A stretch of DNA of 64,000 nt from Clostridium sp. (GCA_021770825.1 JAETQD010000001.1:124001-188000); one strand, 5' to 3'; shown: positions 34,353 through 43,589, numbered from the stretch's first letter. Program-made: numbers and translations. The notes: generated by a model from the sequence alone, not told the origin.

Positions 34353-34386
34353 GAAAAGAGCTGTGACAACCAACTGCCACAGCTCT
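34353..34386 (-). terminator. Intrinsic terminator after serS
   Basis: A perfect nine-base inverted repeat (AGAGCTGTG at 34357-34365, CACAGCTCT at 34378-34386) with a 12-base loop lies 12 bases after the serS stop. It ends in a short T run on the minus strand. The next start codon is only 17 bases beyond, so no promoter fits between it and the corrin block. Confidence 0.75.
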
Positions 34387-34397
34387 ATGAAATTCCG

Positions 34398-35678
34398 CTA
34401 TTTAATTACTGTCATTCCGCCCATATACGGCTGTAACGGTGCCGGAATCTTCACGGTTCCGTCTGCCTGTAAGTTGTTCTCCAGGAATGCAATCAGCATT
34501 CTGGGCGGAGCAACCACCGTATTGTTGAGGGTATGTGCGAAATATTTCTTTCCGTCTGCGCCGTTTACGCGGATTCTTAAGCGTCTTGCCTGTGCATCAC
34601 CCAGGTTGGAGCAGCTTCCCACCTCAAAGTACTTTTTCTGTCTCGGAGACCATGCCTCCACGTCCACGGACTTCACCTTAAGGTCAGCCAGATCACCGGA
34701 GCAGCACTCCAGGGTTCTCACCGGAATATCCAGGGAACGGAATAAGTCTACGGTATTCTGCCACAGCTTATCAAACCACATGGGAGATTCCTCTGGCTTG
34801 CAGACAACGATCATCTCCTGCTTTTCAAACTGATGGATTCTGTATACGCCTCTCTCCTCGATACCGTGAGCGCCCTTCTCCTTTCTGAAGCAGGGAGAAT
34901 AGCTGGTTAAGGTCTTCGGAAGCTCTTCCTCCGGAACGATGGTGTCGATGAATTTACCGATCATGGAGTGTTCACTGGTGCCGATCAGATATAAGTCCTC
35001 GCCCTCGATCTTATACATCATGGCATCCATCTCTGCAAAGCTCATAACTCCGGTCACCACATCGCTGCGGATCATGAAGGGCGGAACGCAGTAGGTGAAG
35101 CCGCGGCCAATCATAAAGTCTCTTGCATAGGAAATCACTGCCGAGTGAAGTCTTGCAATGTCGCCCATGAGATAATAGAAACCGTTTCCGGCCACCTTTC
35201 TGGCGGAATCCAGATCGATTCCGTTGAATTTTTCCATGATCTCTGTATGGTAGGGAATTTCAAACTCCGGAACCACCGGATCTCCGTATTTCTGTACTTC
35301 CACATTCTCGGAATCGTCCTTACCGATGGGAACGCTGGGGTCGATGATGTTGGGAATGGTCATCATGATCTTTTTGATTCTGGCTTCCAGGTCCTTTTCC
35401 TTTTCTTCCAGCTCAGCTAAATGGTCAGAAGCAGCAGTCACCTGCTTTTTCACTTCCTCCGCCTCTTCCTTCTTTCCCTGTCCCATGAGGGCGCCGATCT
35501 GCTTGGAAATTTTATTCCGGTTGGCGCGAAGGTCATCGGCTTCTTTCTTTACCTTACGGCTCTCCTCGTCCAGGGCAATTACTTCATCCACCAGGGGAAG
35601 CTTATTATCCTGGAATTTATTTCGGATGTTCTGCTTAACGATTTCCGGGTTTTCTCTGACGAATCTCAAGTCTAACAT
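34398..35678 (-). CDS. serS: Seryl-tRNA synthetase
   Basis: SerS charges tRNA-Ser and tRNA-Sec. The 426-residue protein has the N-terminal coiled coil (about 30-105) and the class II core with FRKEKGAHGIEERGVYRIHQF (motif 2 region). Motif 3 lies near the C-terminus (VVAPPRMLIAFLEN). The frame opens at 35726; the ATG at 35678 begins the normal MLDLRFVRENPE and has AAAGGAGA. The 116-base leader carries no T-box sequence I can recognise. Confidence 0.97.
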   Translation of the reverse strand: MLDLRFVRENPEIVKQNIRNKFQDNKLPLVDEVIALDEESRKVKKEADDLRANRNKISKQIGALMGQGKKEEAEEVKKQVTAASDHLAELEEKEKDLEARIKKIMMTIPNIIDPSVPIGKDDSENVEVQKYGDPVVPEFEIPYHTEIMEKFNGIDLDSARKVAGNGFYYLMGDIARLHSAVISYARDFMIGRGFTYCVPPFMIRSDVVTGVMSFAEMDAMMYKIEGEDLYLIGTSEHSMIGKFIDTIVPEEELPKTLTSYSPCFRKEKGAHGIEERGVYRIHQFEKQEMIVVCKPEESPMWFDKLWQNTVDLFRSLDIPVRTLECCSGDLADLKVKSVDVEAWSPRQKKYFEVGSCSNLGDAQARRLRIRVNGADGKKYFAHTLNNTVVAPPRMLIAFLENNLQADGTVKIPAPLQPYMGGMTVIK

Positions 35679-35794
35679 GCTACTATCTCCTTTTTTATGG
35701 CACTTCTTTGGAAAATGCCTCTTCATTCTGATTTCAGGAACAACACATATTTAAAAATATATCACATTTTCCTTTGAAAGAAAAGGGGATTTCA

Positions 35795-36634
35795 TTACTT
35801 TTTGGCAAGCCGCCCCAGGATTTCCTCGAAACATACCCCGTTGGCATGGGGAATCTCAAGCTCATCGGACTTTATGATGCAGTCCTTCACAAACCGGGAT
35901 GCCTGCTCCACGGAATCCCTCAGGGACTTCCCATTTAGCACTGCCCCGGCCAGCACGGAAGAAAACACATCTCCGGTTCCCGGTCTCTGGCCGCCTCCGC
36001 TTTTCACCTTCACAAACTCAGCTTCCCGCATGCCGCGGCCCAAAACCACATTAGTATAGAAGTTTCCCTCTCTGACTCCGGTAATCACCACGGATTTTGC
36101 CCCCATGAGTCTTAACATCATGGCCATATTTAAGAGCTCTCTCCTGGTCCATCCCGTTTCCTTATAGGGAGTATCCGTGAGAATGCAGGCCTCTGTCACA
36201 TTGGGAGTCACCACATCCGCCAGTCCCACCAGATTTTTCATTTCCTCGCACATCTCTTCGGTGTAGGTGGCATAAAGAATTCCATGGTCTCCCATGACCG
36301 GGTCCACAAACACCTCCGTGTCTTCCTTGCTTAACATTTCCACCAAATCCGTCACAATGGCGATCTGCTCCATGGAACCCAAAAAGCCTGTGGAAATTCC
36401 GTCAAAGGTAAGCCCCAGCTCCTGCCATTTACCTGCATAGGCCCGCATTTTATCGGTATAATCGTCAAAGAAATACACGGGAAACTCCGTGTGGTTGGAA
36501 AGAATGGCCGTGGGAACCGGACAGCACTGGATTCCCATGGCCGACAAAATGGGAATAGCCACTGTCAGAGAACAGCGGCCATATCCCGATAAATCATTGA
36601 TTACTGCAATTTTTTTCTGTGTATATGTCTGCAT
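35795..36634 (-). CDS. Pyridoxamine/pyridoxal kinase (PdxY-like)
   Basis: The 279-residue protein is a ribokinase-fold vitamin kinase that makes PLP from pyridoxal or pyridoxamine. It opens IAVINDLSGYGRCSLTVAIP, has FVDPVMGDHG and TPNVTEACIL, and ends with the ATP/catalytic motif GTGDVFSSVLAG. The ATG at 36634 follows the ECF S-component gene by 12 bases, so uptake and trapping of vitamin B6 are probably coupled. Confidence 0.9.
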   Translation of the reverse strand: MQTYTQKKIAVINDLSGYGRCSLTVAIPILSAMGIQCCPVPTAILSNHTEFPVYFFDDYTDKMRAYAGKWQELGLTFDGISTGFLGSMEQIAIVTDLVEMLSKEDTEVFVDPVMGDHGILYATYTEEMCEEMKNLVGLADVVTPNVTEACILTDTPYKETGWTRRELLNMAMMLRLMGAKSVVITGVREGNFYTNVVLGRGMREAEFVKVKSGGGQRPGTGDVFSSVLAGAVLNGKSLRDSVEQASRFVKDCIIKSDELEIPHANGVCFEEILGRLAKK

Positions 36635-36646
36635 TTCAAATCCCTT

Positions 36647-37240
36647 TTACTTTCCCACAGGAAGCAGATATCCAGCTTTTTTAAGGGCCGGGCGCAGTGC
36701 CATATAAAGGACCACAGCAATGACGGAATTGATCACCGCATTGATGATGGTAGAATATGTGGTAACGGCCAGCAATGCTTTGATGGCAGATGCAGCCTTA
36801 TCTGCGTTGGGGAATAACAGCGTATACCATACATATTTTAATGTGGGTTCAAAGACGCAGTTAAAGCAAAGACCGCAGACAGCGGAAATTGCGGACCATT
36901 TGAGGATGTATCCCTGGGGATGGTCCTCGGAAAGCTTTGCAATTTTGTGGGCCACCAGGCCAACCACCAGACCGATCACCAGCTTGGTGATGAAGGTTCT
37001 CGGTGCGGAAGCTGCATAGCCGCCTGTGATATCGGCAATGGAAAGACCCACAGCGCCGGAAAGACCGCCGTAGACGCCGCCCAGCAAATAGGCAGCCATC
37101 ACCACAAAGGCATTTCCAATATGAATTTTCGTTCCGCTGGCAGATATGGCCGGAAATACGGCGTAGCCGATATAACAAAGGGCCGCCATTAAGCCTGCCT
37201 GGATTACTTTCTGTAATTGATCATTGTTCTGTTTTGCCAT
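36647..37240 (-). CDS. ECF transporter S component, possibly for vitamin B6
   Basis: The 197-residue protein has about six membrane spans, opens QKVIQAGLMAALCYIGYAVF and has GNAFVVMAAYLLGGVYGGLSG, as ECF S components do. The S unit binds the vitamin and needs the shared EcfA-EcfA'-EcfT module, encoded elsewhere. The ATG at 37240 has GGGGG eight bases upstream; an in-frame ATG at 37258 is further from it. Pairing with pyridoxamine kinase suggests a B6 vitamer as substrate (inference). Confidence 0.85.
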   Translation of the reverse strand: MAKQNNDQLQKVIQAGLMAALCYIGYAVFPAISASGTKIHIGNAFVVMAAYLLGGVYGGLSGAVGLSIADITGGYAASAPRTFITKLVIGLVVGLVAHKIAKLSEDHPQGYILKWSAISAVCGLCFNCVFEPTLKYVWYTLLFPNADKAASAIKALLAVTTYSTIINAVINSVIAVVLYMALRPALKKAGYLLPVGK

Positions 37241-37402
37241 GATTTTATCCCCCTGCATGTAATAATTCTGTGATTACCAAAAGGCGGGATGCCGGGAGGG
37301 CAGCCATCTCTGGTAAATTCTGTGAATTATGGTATCACGCAAGTGGATTGTTCTAAATATCCAGTTTGATATTTTTCGTGCAGTCCAGTTTTTATTGAAC
37401 CG
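37241..37402 (-). other. Intergenic leader of the ECF S-component gene
   Basis: This 162-base gap contains a seven-base inverted repeat (AAATATC 37355-37361, GATATTT 37368-37374) and a GC-rich stretch near 37280-37305. No clear -35/-10 pair was found, and no TPP or other riboswitch signature was recognised. It is where the promoter of the B6 pair should be. Confidence 0.35.
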
Positions 37403-38071
37403 TCAGTCCCTGGATTCCACACAGATCAGGATTCCCTGCCGAAAGGTGATTTCTGCCCTCTCCTTTGCCACCTCGTTGCTGACACAGAGGCTGGGATTTT
37501 CCAGGATGGAAATGTCCTTTTCATACAGAGGATACTTAAAGCCTGTGAGGGTGATTCCCTTTACGGTTTCCGTAAGGGGAAGAAAGGATACATAGGTTCC
37601 ATATAAGGAGTCCTTAAAAAATTCTGTACGCTTCTCAAATTCGGAATCCAGAAGATAGATCTTGTTTTTTCTGTCATAAATATGGACCTTAAGACCGCGC
37701 TTTTTCCCCTGGGCCATCAGATGGATGTTGGAGATCTCATGGTCCAGCCGTCCCCCGGTGGCCCCTAAAATGTCCACCTCGGTACATCCCGCTGAAAGGG
37801 CATCCCGCAGGGCAAGTTCCGTGTCGGTCTCATCCTTTTCCGCCTGGTGGATGTCCATGGATAAGCCGGTCTCTGCCTGATACTTTAAAATCCGTTCTCT
37901 TCCAAAGGTATCAAAATCACCCACCAGAAGATCCGGATGGACCGAAAGGGCCATACAGGCCTGAACCCCGGCATCCACGGCAATGGTGAAATCGTAAGTT
38001 CTTCTGCCTAGAAAGGAAGCGGCAAATTCCAAATCCAAAGGACCGCCGGACACCATGAGGCAGCGTTTCAT
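37403..38071 (-). CDS. thiN: Thiamine diphosphokinase
   Basis: ThiN transfers pyrophosphate from ATP to thiamine. The 222-residue protein shows IAVDAGVQACMALSVHPDLL, VGDFDTFGRE, EKDETDTELALRDAL and ILGATGGRLDHEISNIHLM, the typical TPK blocks. An upstream ATG at 38095 lies inside rpe; the ATG at 38071 starts one base after the rpe stop with a GAGGGAA site. The order prkC-rsgA-rpe-thiN is classic for Clostridia and Bacilli. Confidence 0.93.
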   Translation of the reverse strand: MKRCLMVSGGPLDLEFAASFLGRRTYDFTIAVDAGVQACMALSVHPDLLVGDFDTFGRERILKYQAETGLSMDIHQAEKDETDTELALRDALSAGCTEVDILGATGGRLDHEISNIHLMAQGKKRGLKVHIYDRKNKIYLLDSEFEKRTEFFKDSLYGTYVSFLPLTETVKGITLTGFKYPLYEKDISILENPSLCVSNEVAKERAEITFRQGILICVESRD

Positions 38072-38072
38072 C

Positions 38073-38738
38073 TTATTTTCCCTCATATTCTCCAAAAATT
38101 CTTAAAAATTCCCTGGTATTTTCTGCCGGGTCCTTTTTAAATACTGCAGAACCTGCCACAATCACATTGGCTCCGGCATCCAGCACCGTCCGTACATTGG
38201 CTGCGGAGACTCCTCCGTCCACCTGGATATCGGTGGAAAGTCCGGCTTCGTTTAACATGGCTCTCAGTTTTTTAATTTTTTCCAGGGTATAGGGAATGAA
38301 TTTCTGTCCGCCAAACCCCGGATTCACTGACATAATGAGAAACATATCTGCTTCTTTTAAGATGCAGGAAAGAGTATCCACCGGAGTTGCCGGGTTTACA
38401 GCCACTCCTGCTTTAAGACCGCATTCCTTGATCTGGTTTATGGTTCTGTCCAGATGGCAGCACGCCTCCTGGTGTACGCAGATCAAATCGGCCCCGGCCT
38501 TTTTCATGTCGGCCACATAGCGGCCCGGCTCCTCCACCATCATATGGACATCGAACACCTTGTCGGTGACGGGTCTTAGCTTTTCAATCACCGGCATTCC
38601 AAAGGAAATGCTGGGGACAAAGGCCCCGTCCATCACATCCAGATGAATATACTGTGCTCCTGCATCGGCCACAGTCTTTACCTCTTCTCCCAGTCTGGCA
38701 AAATCGGCTGCCAGTATGGATGGCGCTAAGATATACAT
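38073..38738 (-). CDS. rpe: Ribulose-phosphate 3-epimerase
   Basis: Rpe interconverts ribulose-5-P and xylulose-5-P in the pentose phosphate pathway. The 221-residue TIM barrel has LAPSILAADFARLGEEV, HLDVMDGAFVPSISFG, DVHMMVEEPGRY, MSVNPGFGGQKFIP and IQVDGGVSAANV with the metal-binding His/Asp residues. The ATG at 38738 has AAAGGAGA. Confidence 0.97.
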   Translation of the reverse strand: MYILAPSILAADFARLGEEVKTVADAGAQYIHLDVMDGAFVPSISFGMPVIEKLRPVTDKVFDVHMMVEEPGRYVADMKKAGADLICVHQEACCHLDRTINQIKECGLKAGVAVNPATPVDTLSCILKEADMFLIMSVNPGFGGQKFIPYTLEKIKKLRAMLNEAGLSTDIQVDGGVSAANVRTVLDAGANVIVAGSAVFKKDPAENTREFLRIFGEYEGK

Positions 38739-38739
38739 A

Positions 38740-39618
38740 TTAATATCTCCTTTTATTCTTCAGTTCTTCATAAATCAACCGGTAATTCTCATACCGGGAT
38801 TTCGCAATTTTTCCTTCCTTTACCGCCGTTTTCACGCCGCATTCCCGCTCTCCCACATGGACACAGCCAAGGAACCTGCATTCCGGCACAAAGGGTTCAA
38901 ATTCCGGGAAATAGAAAGAAAGCTCCTCCGGCTTTAATTCCTCCACGTAAATGGAGCTGAAGCCCGGCGTATCCATCACAAAGGTATCCTGTTCCACAAA
39001 AAACAGCTCTGAATGCCTTGTGGTATGGCGGCCTCTTTTAATTTTTTCGCTTATGGTTCCCGTCTCCATTCCAGCCTCCGGCTGGATTTCGTTGGTCAGT
39101 GAGGATTTCCCCACACCGGAGGGCCCGGCTAAGGCCGTAGTCTTTCCCCTAAGGAGATCTTTTATCTCCGAAAGTCCCTCCCCGGACTTGGCATCCGTTA
39201 AATACACCGGATATCCCGCAGCCTCGTAGACGGCACGGAGGGCGGAGATTTTTTCCTCCGTCCCCAGGTCCTTTTTGTTGAAACAGATCACCACCGGAAC
39301 GTTCTGCATTTCCATGGTGATTAAAAAGCGGTCCAGAAGATTTAAGTTGGGCTCCGGGTCCGTGACGGCAAAGACGATCATGGCCTGGTCAATGTTGGCC
39401 ACGGCAGGCCGGATTAACTGGTTCTTCCGTTCCAGAATATCCACAATATTTCCGGTCTGCTCCTTTTCATCCAATACCGTAAATTCCACATCGTCTCCCA
39501 CCAGAGGTTTGATTTTCCGGTTTCGGAAAATGCCCTTGGCCTTGCATTCATACACCTTGGAAACTCTGTCATGGACATAGTAAAACCCGGCGATTCCTTT
39601 TATGATTTTTCCTGTCAT
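38740..39618 (-). CDS. rsgA: Ribosome small-subunit GTPase A
   Basis: RsgA is a circularly permuted GTPase that checks late 30S maturation. The 292-residue protein has the OB domain (about 1-65) and a GTPase part with CFNKKDL (G4) before GPSGVGKSSLTNEI (G1) and DTPGFSS (G3). A C-terminal zinc-binding segment follows with CRFLGCVHVGERECGV. The ATG at 39618 follows the prkC stop by ten bases with GAAGGGCGAG; the frame upstream to 39648 is not used. PrkC phosphorylates this protein in Bacillus, so the adjacency is meaningful. Confidence 0.95.
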   Translation of the reverse strand: MTGKIIKGIAGFYYVHDRVSKVYECKAKGIFRNRKIKPLVGDDVEFTVLDEKEQTGNIVDILERKNQLIRPAVANIDQAMIVFAVTDPEPNLNLLDRFLITMEMQNVPVVICFNKKDLGTEEKISALRAVYEAAGYPVYLTDAKSGEGLSEIKDLLRGKTTALAGPSGVGKSSLTNEIQPEAGMETGTISEKIKRGRHTTRHSELFFVEQDTFVMDTPGFSSIYVEELKPEELSFYFPEFEPFVPECRFLGCVHVGERECGVKTAVKEGKIAKSRYENYRLIYEELKNKRRY

Positions 39619-39628
39619 CTCGCCCTTC

Positions 39629-41788
39629 CTAAACCTCTTCCTCTTCAAAGTTTACATTGTAGGAGGTGAGAACCACATTGTTGGTCAAATCCACAATCTC
39701 CACCTCTCCTGTTGCAACCCCGCCGGCGCCCCGGATATTGTTGAGACGGATATCCAGAATGGTATCTGCCGAGTAGGCCTTGGGCTCTGTGAGCTTCGTG
39801 TAAACCACTTTTCCATTGACGGTCTGTTTTAAACGGATCATGATCTGGATTTCCGAGGATTCCGCTCCCGGTCCAAAGGATACCATCAAAGGATAGCTGG
39901 CCTCTAAGGACGCCAAAAACTGGGTTTTGGGCTTTTCCGGTCCCAGGCTCACCGTGTAGTCCACGGTGGTTCCCACCTCAATTACCGTTTCTGCATCGTG
40001 CTCCTGGCTGATGACATTGCCCTCCGGCACCGTGGAGCTGTATTCCTTAAAGATTTCACCGGGAACCAGTCCGGTTTCCTTTAAAAGCTCAGAGGCCTTG
40101 TTTTCGCTCTGTCCCAGAAGATTCGGCACCACAACGGTTTCCAGGGCCGGGCCTGTGCTCACATACAGGGTCACCGTATCTCCAAGGGCCGCCTTATCCT
40201 CAGGCTCGAAGCTTATGATGTTTCCGGCCTCAATGTCGTCGCTGTCTTCCTCCACCACGGCCGTTTTAAGTCCTTTTCCTTCCAGAAGTCTCACAGCCGT
40301 ATCCAGGGTCATTTCCGTGATTCCCAGGGAATCCAGCTCAATCTTATCGGAACCGTTGCTGATGGTAACCACCACCTTGGAATACCGCGGTACAACGGAA
40401 TCCGGCTCGTTTTCCTGGGAAAGGACCATACCCTTTTCCACCTCATCCGAATTCTCCATCACCACCTGCATCACCAAATCCAGGGCGTCCAGCTTGGCTT
40501 CCGCTTCTTCCATGGTATCTCCGGAAAGATCCGGCATCTGTACTTCCTTCTGGCTTAAGGCGGTCTCCTCCGGGGCCTCGCTTTCTGCCTCCGTGCTTAC
40601 GGCTTCGGTGGACACACCGGTTTCCTCCGGGGTTTTGCTGTTAAACAGTCCCCCAAGTTTAGAGAAAAACACAATAACCACAGCCACCACAAGAATGGCA
40701 GCCACCACGCCCAGAGCCGTAAGAATCTTCTCAAGCTGTGTGGATTCACTGTCGCTTTCCTTTTCCTGTCTCCGCTTTACTTCCTTCTTTTCCCGCAGCT
40801 CCTTTACGGGCCTGGACTCCCGCAGTTTATCGCTGCGGCCTTTGATGATGTCCAGCTCCCGCTTGCTGATGGGGATCGTATTTCCGTCGGCACCGGAAGA
40901 TTGACTCACAACCGGAGCGGAGGTCTGGTTTAACACCGGACGATCTGTCACCGTCACCGGATCATCTGCCGTCAGAAGGGCACGCCGTAAATCGCTGATG
41001 ACCTCCCCGGCATTTGCATACCGGTTCTCCGGCCGCTTTTCCGTACATTTTAAAATAATCCGCTCCAAAGCCGGCGTAATATCCGGATTCAGTGTGCTTG
41101 GAAGCGTAATGGGTTCCTCCAAATGGGCCAGGGCCACCGTAACCGTATTCTCCCCCTCAAAGGGAACCCGGCCTGTGACCATCTCAAACATGGTGATTCC
41201 CAGAGAGTACAGATCGCTTCGTTCATCACTGTACCCGCCTCTGGCCTGCTCCGGGGAAATGTAGTGGACCGAACCCACCACAGTGGAATTCATGGTCTGG
41301 GAGGACACGGCTCTGGCAATGCCGAAATCCGCCACCTTCACCTTTCCGTCCATGGAAATCAGCATATTCTGGGGCTTAATGTCCCGGTGGATAATGTGCT
41401 GCTCATGGGCTGCTTCAATTCCCTGGGCCACCTGAATGGCAATTCCGATGGACTCTTTCACGTCCAGATGGCCTTTTTTCATAATGTAGCTCTTTAAGGT
41501 GATTCCTTCCACCAGCTCCATGACAATAAAATGGATATCTCCTTCATCCACAACGTCATAGATATTTACAATGTTGGGATGGGAAAGTCCGGCCGCTGCC
41601 TGGGCCTCCATTTTAAACTTGCTGATGAATCCGGCGTCGGATGTGAATTCCGCCTTCAGCACCTTAATGGCCACCAGTCTGTTTAATTTATGGCATTTTG
41701 CCTTATATACCTCCGACATGCCGCCGGAGCCGATGCGGTCCAGAATCTCATAGCGGTCCTGGAGCATGGTGCCTGTTGGTAACATCAT
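39629..41788 (-). CDS. prkC: Stk1/PrkC-type Ser/Thr protein kinase with three PASTA domains
   Basis: PrkC senses cell-wall muropeptides and phosphorylates translation, division and wall targets. Residues 13-270 form the kinase, with Lys42 (AIKVLK), HRDIKPQN at 134-141 and DFG at 154-156. A basic juxtamembrane stretch leads to one membrane span (about 355-377). Outside are three PASTA domains (about 415-480, 481-547 and 550-617) and a roughly 100-residue beta-rich tail without PASTA features. The first ATG of the MM start overlaps the prpC stop. Confidence 0.95.
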   Translation of the reverse strand: MMLPTGTMLQDRYEILDRIGSGGMSEVYKAKCHKLNRLVAIKVLKAEFTSDAGFISKFKMEAQAAAGLSHPNIVNIYDVVDEGDIHFIVMELVEGITLKSYIMKKGHLDVKESIGIAIQVAQGIEAAHEQHIIHRDIKPQNMLISMDGKVKVADFGIARAVSSQTMNSTVVGSVHYISPEQARGGYSDERSDLYSLGITMFEMVTGRVPFEGENTVTVALAHLEEPITLPSTLNPDITPALERIILKCTEKRPENRYANAGEVISDLRRALLTADDPVTVTDRPVLNQTSAPVVSQSSGADGNTIPISKRELDIIKGRSDKLRESRPVKELREKKEVKRRQEKESDSESTQLEKILTALGVVAAILVVAVVIVFFSKLGGLFNSKTPEETGVSTEAVSTEAESEAPEETALSQKEVQMPDLSGDTMEEAEAKLDALDLVMQVVMENSDEVEKGMVLSQENEPDSVVPRYSKVVVTISNGSDKIELDSLGITEMTLDTAVRLLEGKGLKTAVVEEDSDDIEAGNIISFEPEDKAALGDTVTLYVSTGPALETVVVPNLLGQSENKASELLKETGLVPGEIFKEYSSTVPEGNVISQEHDAETVIEVGTTVDYTVSLGPEKPKTQFLASLEASYPLMVSFGPGAESSEIQIMIRLKQTVNGKVVYTKLTEPKAYSADTILDIRLNNIRGAGGVATGEVEIVDLTNNVVLTSYNVNFEEEEV

Positions 41789-42525
41789 ACTTTCACCTCA
41801 CTTATCTGAGGTTCCACCAGGATAACGGCAATATTGTCCTTTCCGCCGTTTTCGTTGGCCTTTGCAATCAGGTTCCCGGTCTTTTCCTCCAGGGTGTCTG
41901 TGGTCTTTAAAATCTTACCGATTCCCTCATCCTCCACCATATTGGTGAGCCCGTCAGAACACATTAAAATACAGTCGCATTCCTCCAAGGGCACCTCAAA
42001 GAAATCCGCCTCCACAGACCGGTTGATTCCCACGGCTCTGGTAATAATATTTTTCTGGTTCTTATAGGATTCGCTGTTTCGTTCCAGCTTTCCCAAAGAA
42101 ACCATCTCCTCCACCAGAGAATGGTCCCTGGTGATCTGGCTTAAATTCTCTCTTAAAAGATACAGGCGGCTGTCGCCCACATTGGCCACATACATGGTAT
42201 TCTGGTCCACGGTGGCTGCCACCAGTGTGGAGCCCATTCCCTCCCTGTCGGGATTGGTTCTGGCCTCCTCATAGAGCATGGCGTTGGTCCGCTCAATGGC
42301 CTTCCTCAAAATCATCACCGGGCTGCTTCCCTTAAGCTCGCCCACAGACTGTACCATGGTTTCCACCACAAAGCGGGATGCGAAATCCCCGGCCTTGTGT
42401 CCGCCCATTCCGTCCGCCACAATGAAGAGGTTGGAAAGGAGCCCCACCTGGCCTGCGGACACATACACTGCATCCTGATTCATTTTCCTGACCCGTCCGG
42501 TGTCTGTCCGTCCATAGGAAATCAT
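41785..42525 (-). CDS. prpC: PPM-type Ser/Thr protein phosphatase
   Basis: PrpC reverses PrkC phosphorylation. The 246-residue PP2C protein has the metal-binding blocks GRVRKMNQDAVYV, LFIVADGMGGHKAGDFAS, VGDSRLYLLR, LMCSDGLTNMV and NGGKDNIAVILV, all with conserved aspartates. The ATG at 42525 overlaps the rlmN stop by 4 bases and the stop overlaps prkC by 4 bases. Confidence 0.95.
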   Translation of the reverse strand: MISYGRTDTGRVRKMNQDAVYVSAGQVGLLSNLFIVADGMGGHKAGDFASRFVVETMVQSVGELKGSSPVMILRKAIERTNAMLYEEARTNPDREGMGSTLVAATVDQNTMYVANVGDSRLYLLRENLSQITRDHSLVEEMVSLGKLERNSESYKNQKNIITRAVGINRSVEADFFEVPLEECDCILMCSDGLTNMVEDEGIGKILKTTDTLEEKTGNLIAKANENGGKDNIAVILVEPQISEVKV

Positions 42526-43574
42526 AGCTGTCCCTCCTCCTCTTTCTTCAGATAACTCTTTCTTAGCTGCCCGCAGGCACCGCCGATGTCCCGGCCCATT
42601 TCCCTGCGGACGGTCACATTGATTCCCTTTTTCTCCAGATAAGCCTTAAAGCTTTCAATGGCTTCCCGCCCGGATTGTTTGTAATCCCTTTCTTTGATGG
42701 GATTTACGGGAATCAGATTCACATGTCCGTGCATGTCCTTAAGCAATTCCGTAAGTTTTTTTGCCTCCTCCAGGTTGTCGTTGACTCCCTGGACCAGGCT
42801 GTACTCAAAGGTGAGCCTGCGGCCTGTCTTTTCATAGTATTCCCGGCATGCAGGAAGGACTTCCGAAAGGGAATACTTATTGGCAATGGGCATCAGGGTT
42901 TTCCTCACCTCATCGTTTGGCGCGTGGAGGGAAAGGGCCAAGGTCACCGAAAGTCCCTCATCGGCAAACCGTTTGATCTGCGGCACCAGCCCGCAGGTGG
43001 AAACCGTGATGTTCCGCTGGCTTATATGTAAGCCGTTTTCATCACTCAAAAGGCGGATGAAACGGAGCAGATTTTCATAGTTATCCATGGGTTCTCCGCT
43101 TCCCATGACCACCACATTGGAAACACGCTCTCCGGTGGACGCCTGGATCCGGTAAATCTGGTCCAGCATCTCTCCGGCCGTCAGGTTCCTTGTGAGTCCG
43201 TCCAGGGTGGAGGCGCAGAACCGGCAGCCCATGCGGCAGCCCACCTGGGACGAAATGCAGACGGAATTCCCATGCTTATATTTCATCAGAACACTCTCGA
43301 TAATATTTCCGTCTCCCAGACCGAACAGATATTTCCTGGTGCCGTCAATCCCCGACTGGAGCATCCGGACAGTCTCCAGAGACGTATAGGAAGTGTTCTC
43401 CTTTAATTTTTCCCGAAATCCTTTGGGAAGATTTGTCATTTCTTCGTATGAGGATGCCAGTTTTTCATGCATCCACTGGTAGAGCTGTTTTGCCCGGAAG
43501 GGCTTTTCTCCCAGCTCCTTTACAAACTCCGTGAGCTCCAAAAGCTCCATGGATTTGATATCTCTCTTTTCCAT
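42522..43574 (-). CDS. rlmN: 23S rRNA (adenine2503-C2)-methyltransferase
   Basis: RlmN is a radical SAM enzyme that methylates A2503 of 23S rRNA (and A37 of some tRNAs). The 350-residue protein has the N-terminal FRAKQLYQWMHEKLA and the cluster motif CRMGCRFCAS near residue 120. VVMGSGEPMDNYENLLRFI follows, and the resolving cysteine is in the C-terminal GRDIGGACGQL. The ATG at 43574 gives the usual start MEKRDIKSM; an upstream ATG at 43583 is possible. Confidence 0.95.
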   Translation of the reverse strand: MEKRDIKSMELLELTEFVKELGEKPFRAKQLYQWMHEKLASSYEEMTNLPKGFREKLKENTSYTSLETVRMLQSGIDGTRKYLFGLGDGNIIESVLMKYKHGNSVCISSQVGCRMGCRFCASTLDGLTRNLTAGEMLDQIYRIQASTGERVSNVVVMGSGEPMDNYENLLRFIRLLSDENGLHISQRNITVSTCGLVPQIKRFADEGLSVTLALSLHAPNDEVRKTLMPIANKYSLSEVLPACREYYEKTGRRLTFEYSLVQGVNDNLEEAKKLTELLKDMHGHVNLIPVNPIKERDYKQSGREAIESFKAYLEKKGINVTVRREMGRDIGGACGQLRKSYLKKEEEGQL

Positions 43575-43589
43575 ACCATCCATTTCCCG

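Noticed and set aside
35679..35794. Possible T-box leader for serS
   Set aside because: The gap is only 116 bases and lacks the conserved T-box sequence and a terminator/antiterminator pair.
36647..37240. Reading the ECF S component as a thiamine carrier because thiN is near
   Set aside because: thiN belongs to the upstream unit prkC-rsgA-rpe-thiN, separated by 162 bases; the kinase partner is for B6.
37241..37402. Possible TPP or other vitamin riboswitch before the ECF S component
   Set aside because: None of the conserved TPP core segments is present; only a short AT-rich inverted repeat was seen.
39966..40904. 312-codon plus-strand open frame opposite prkC
   Set aside because: Serine/threonine-rich antisense shadow of the PASTA region; not a surface protein gene.
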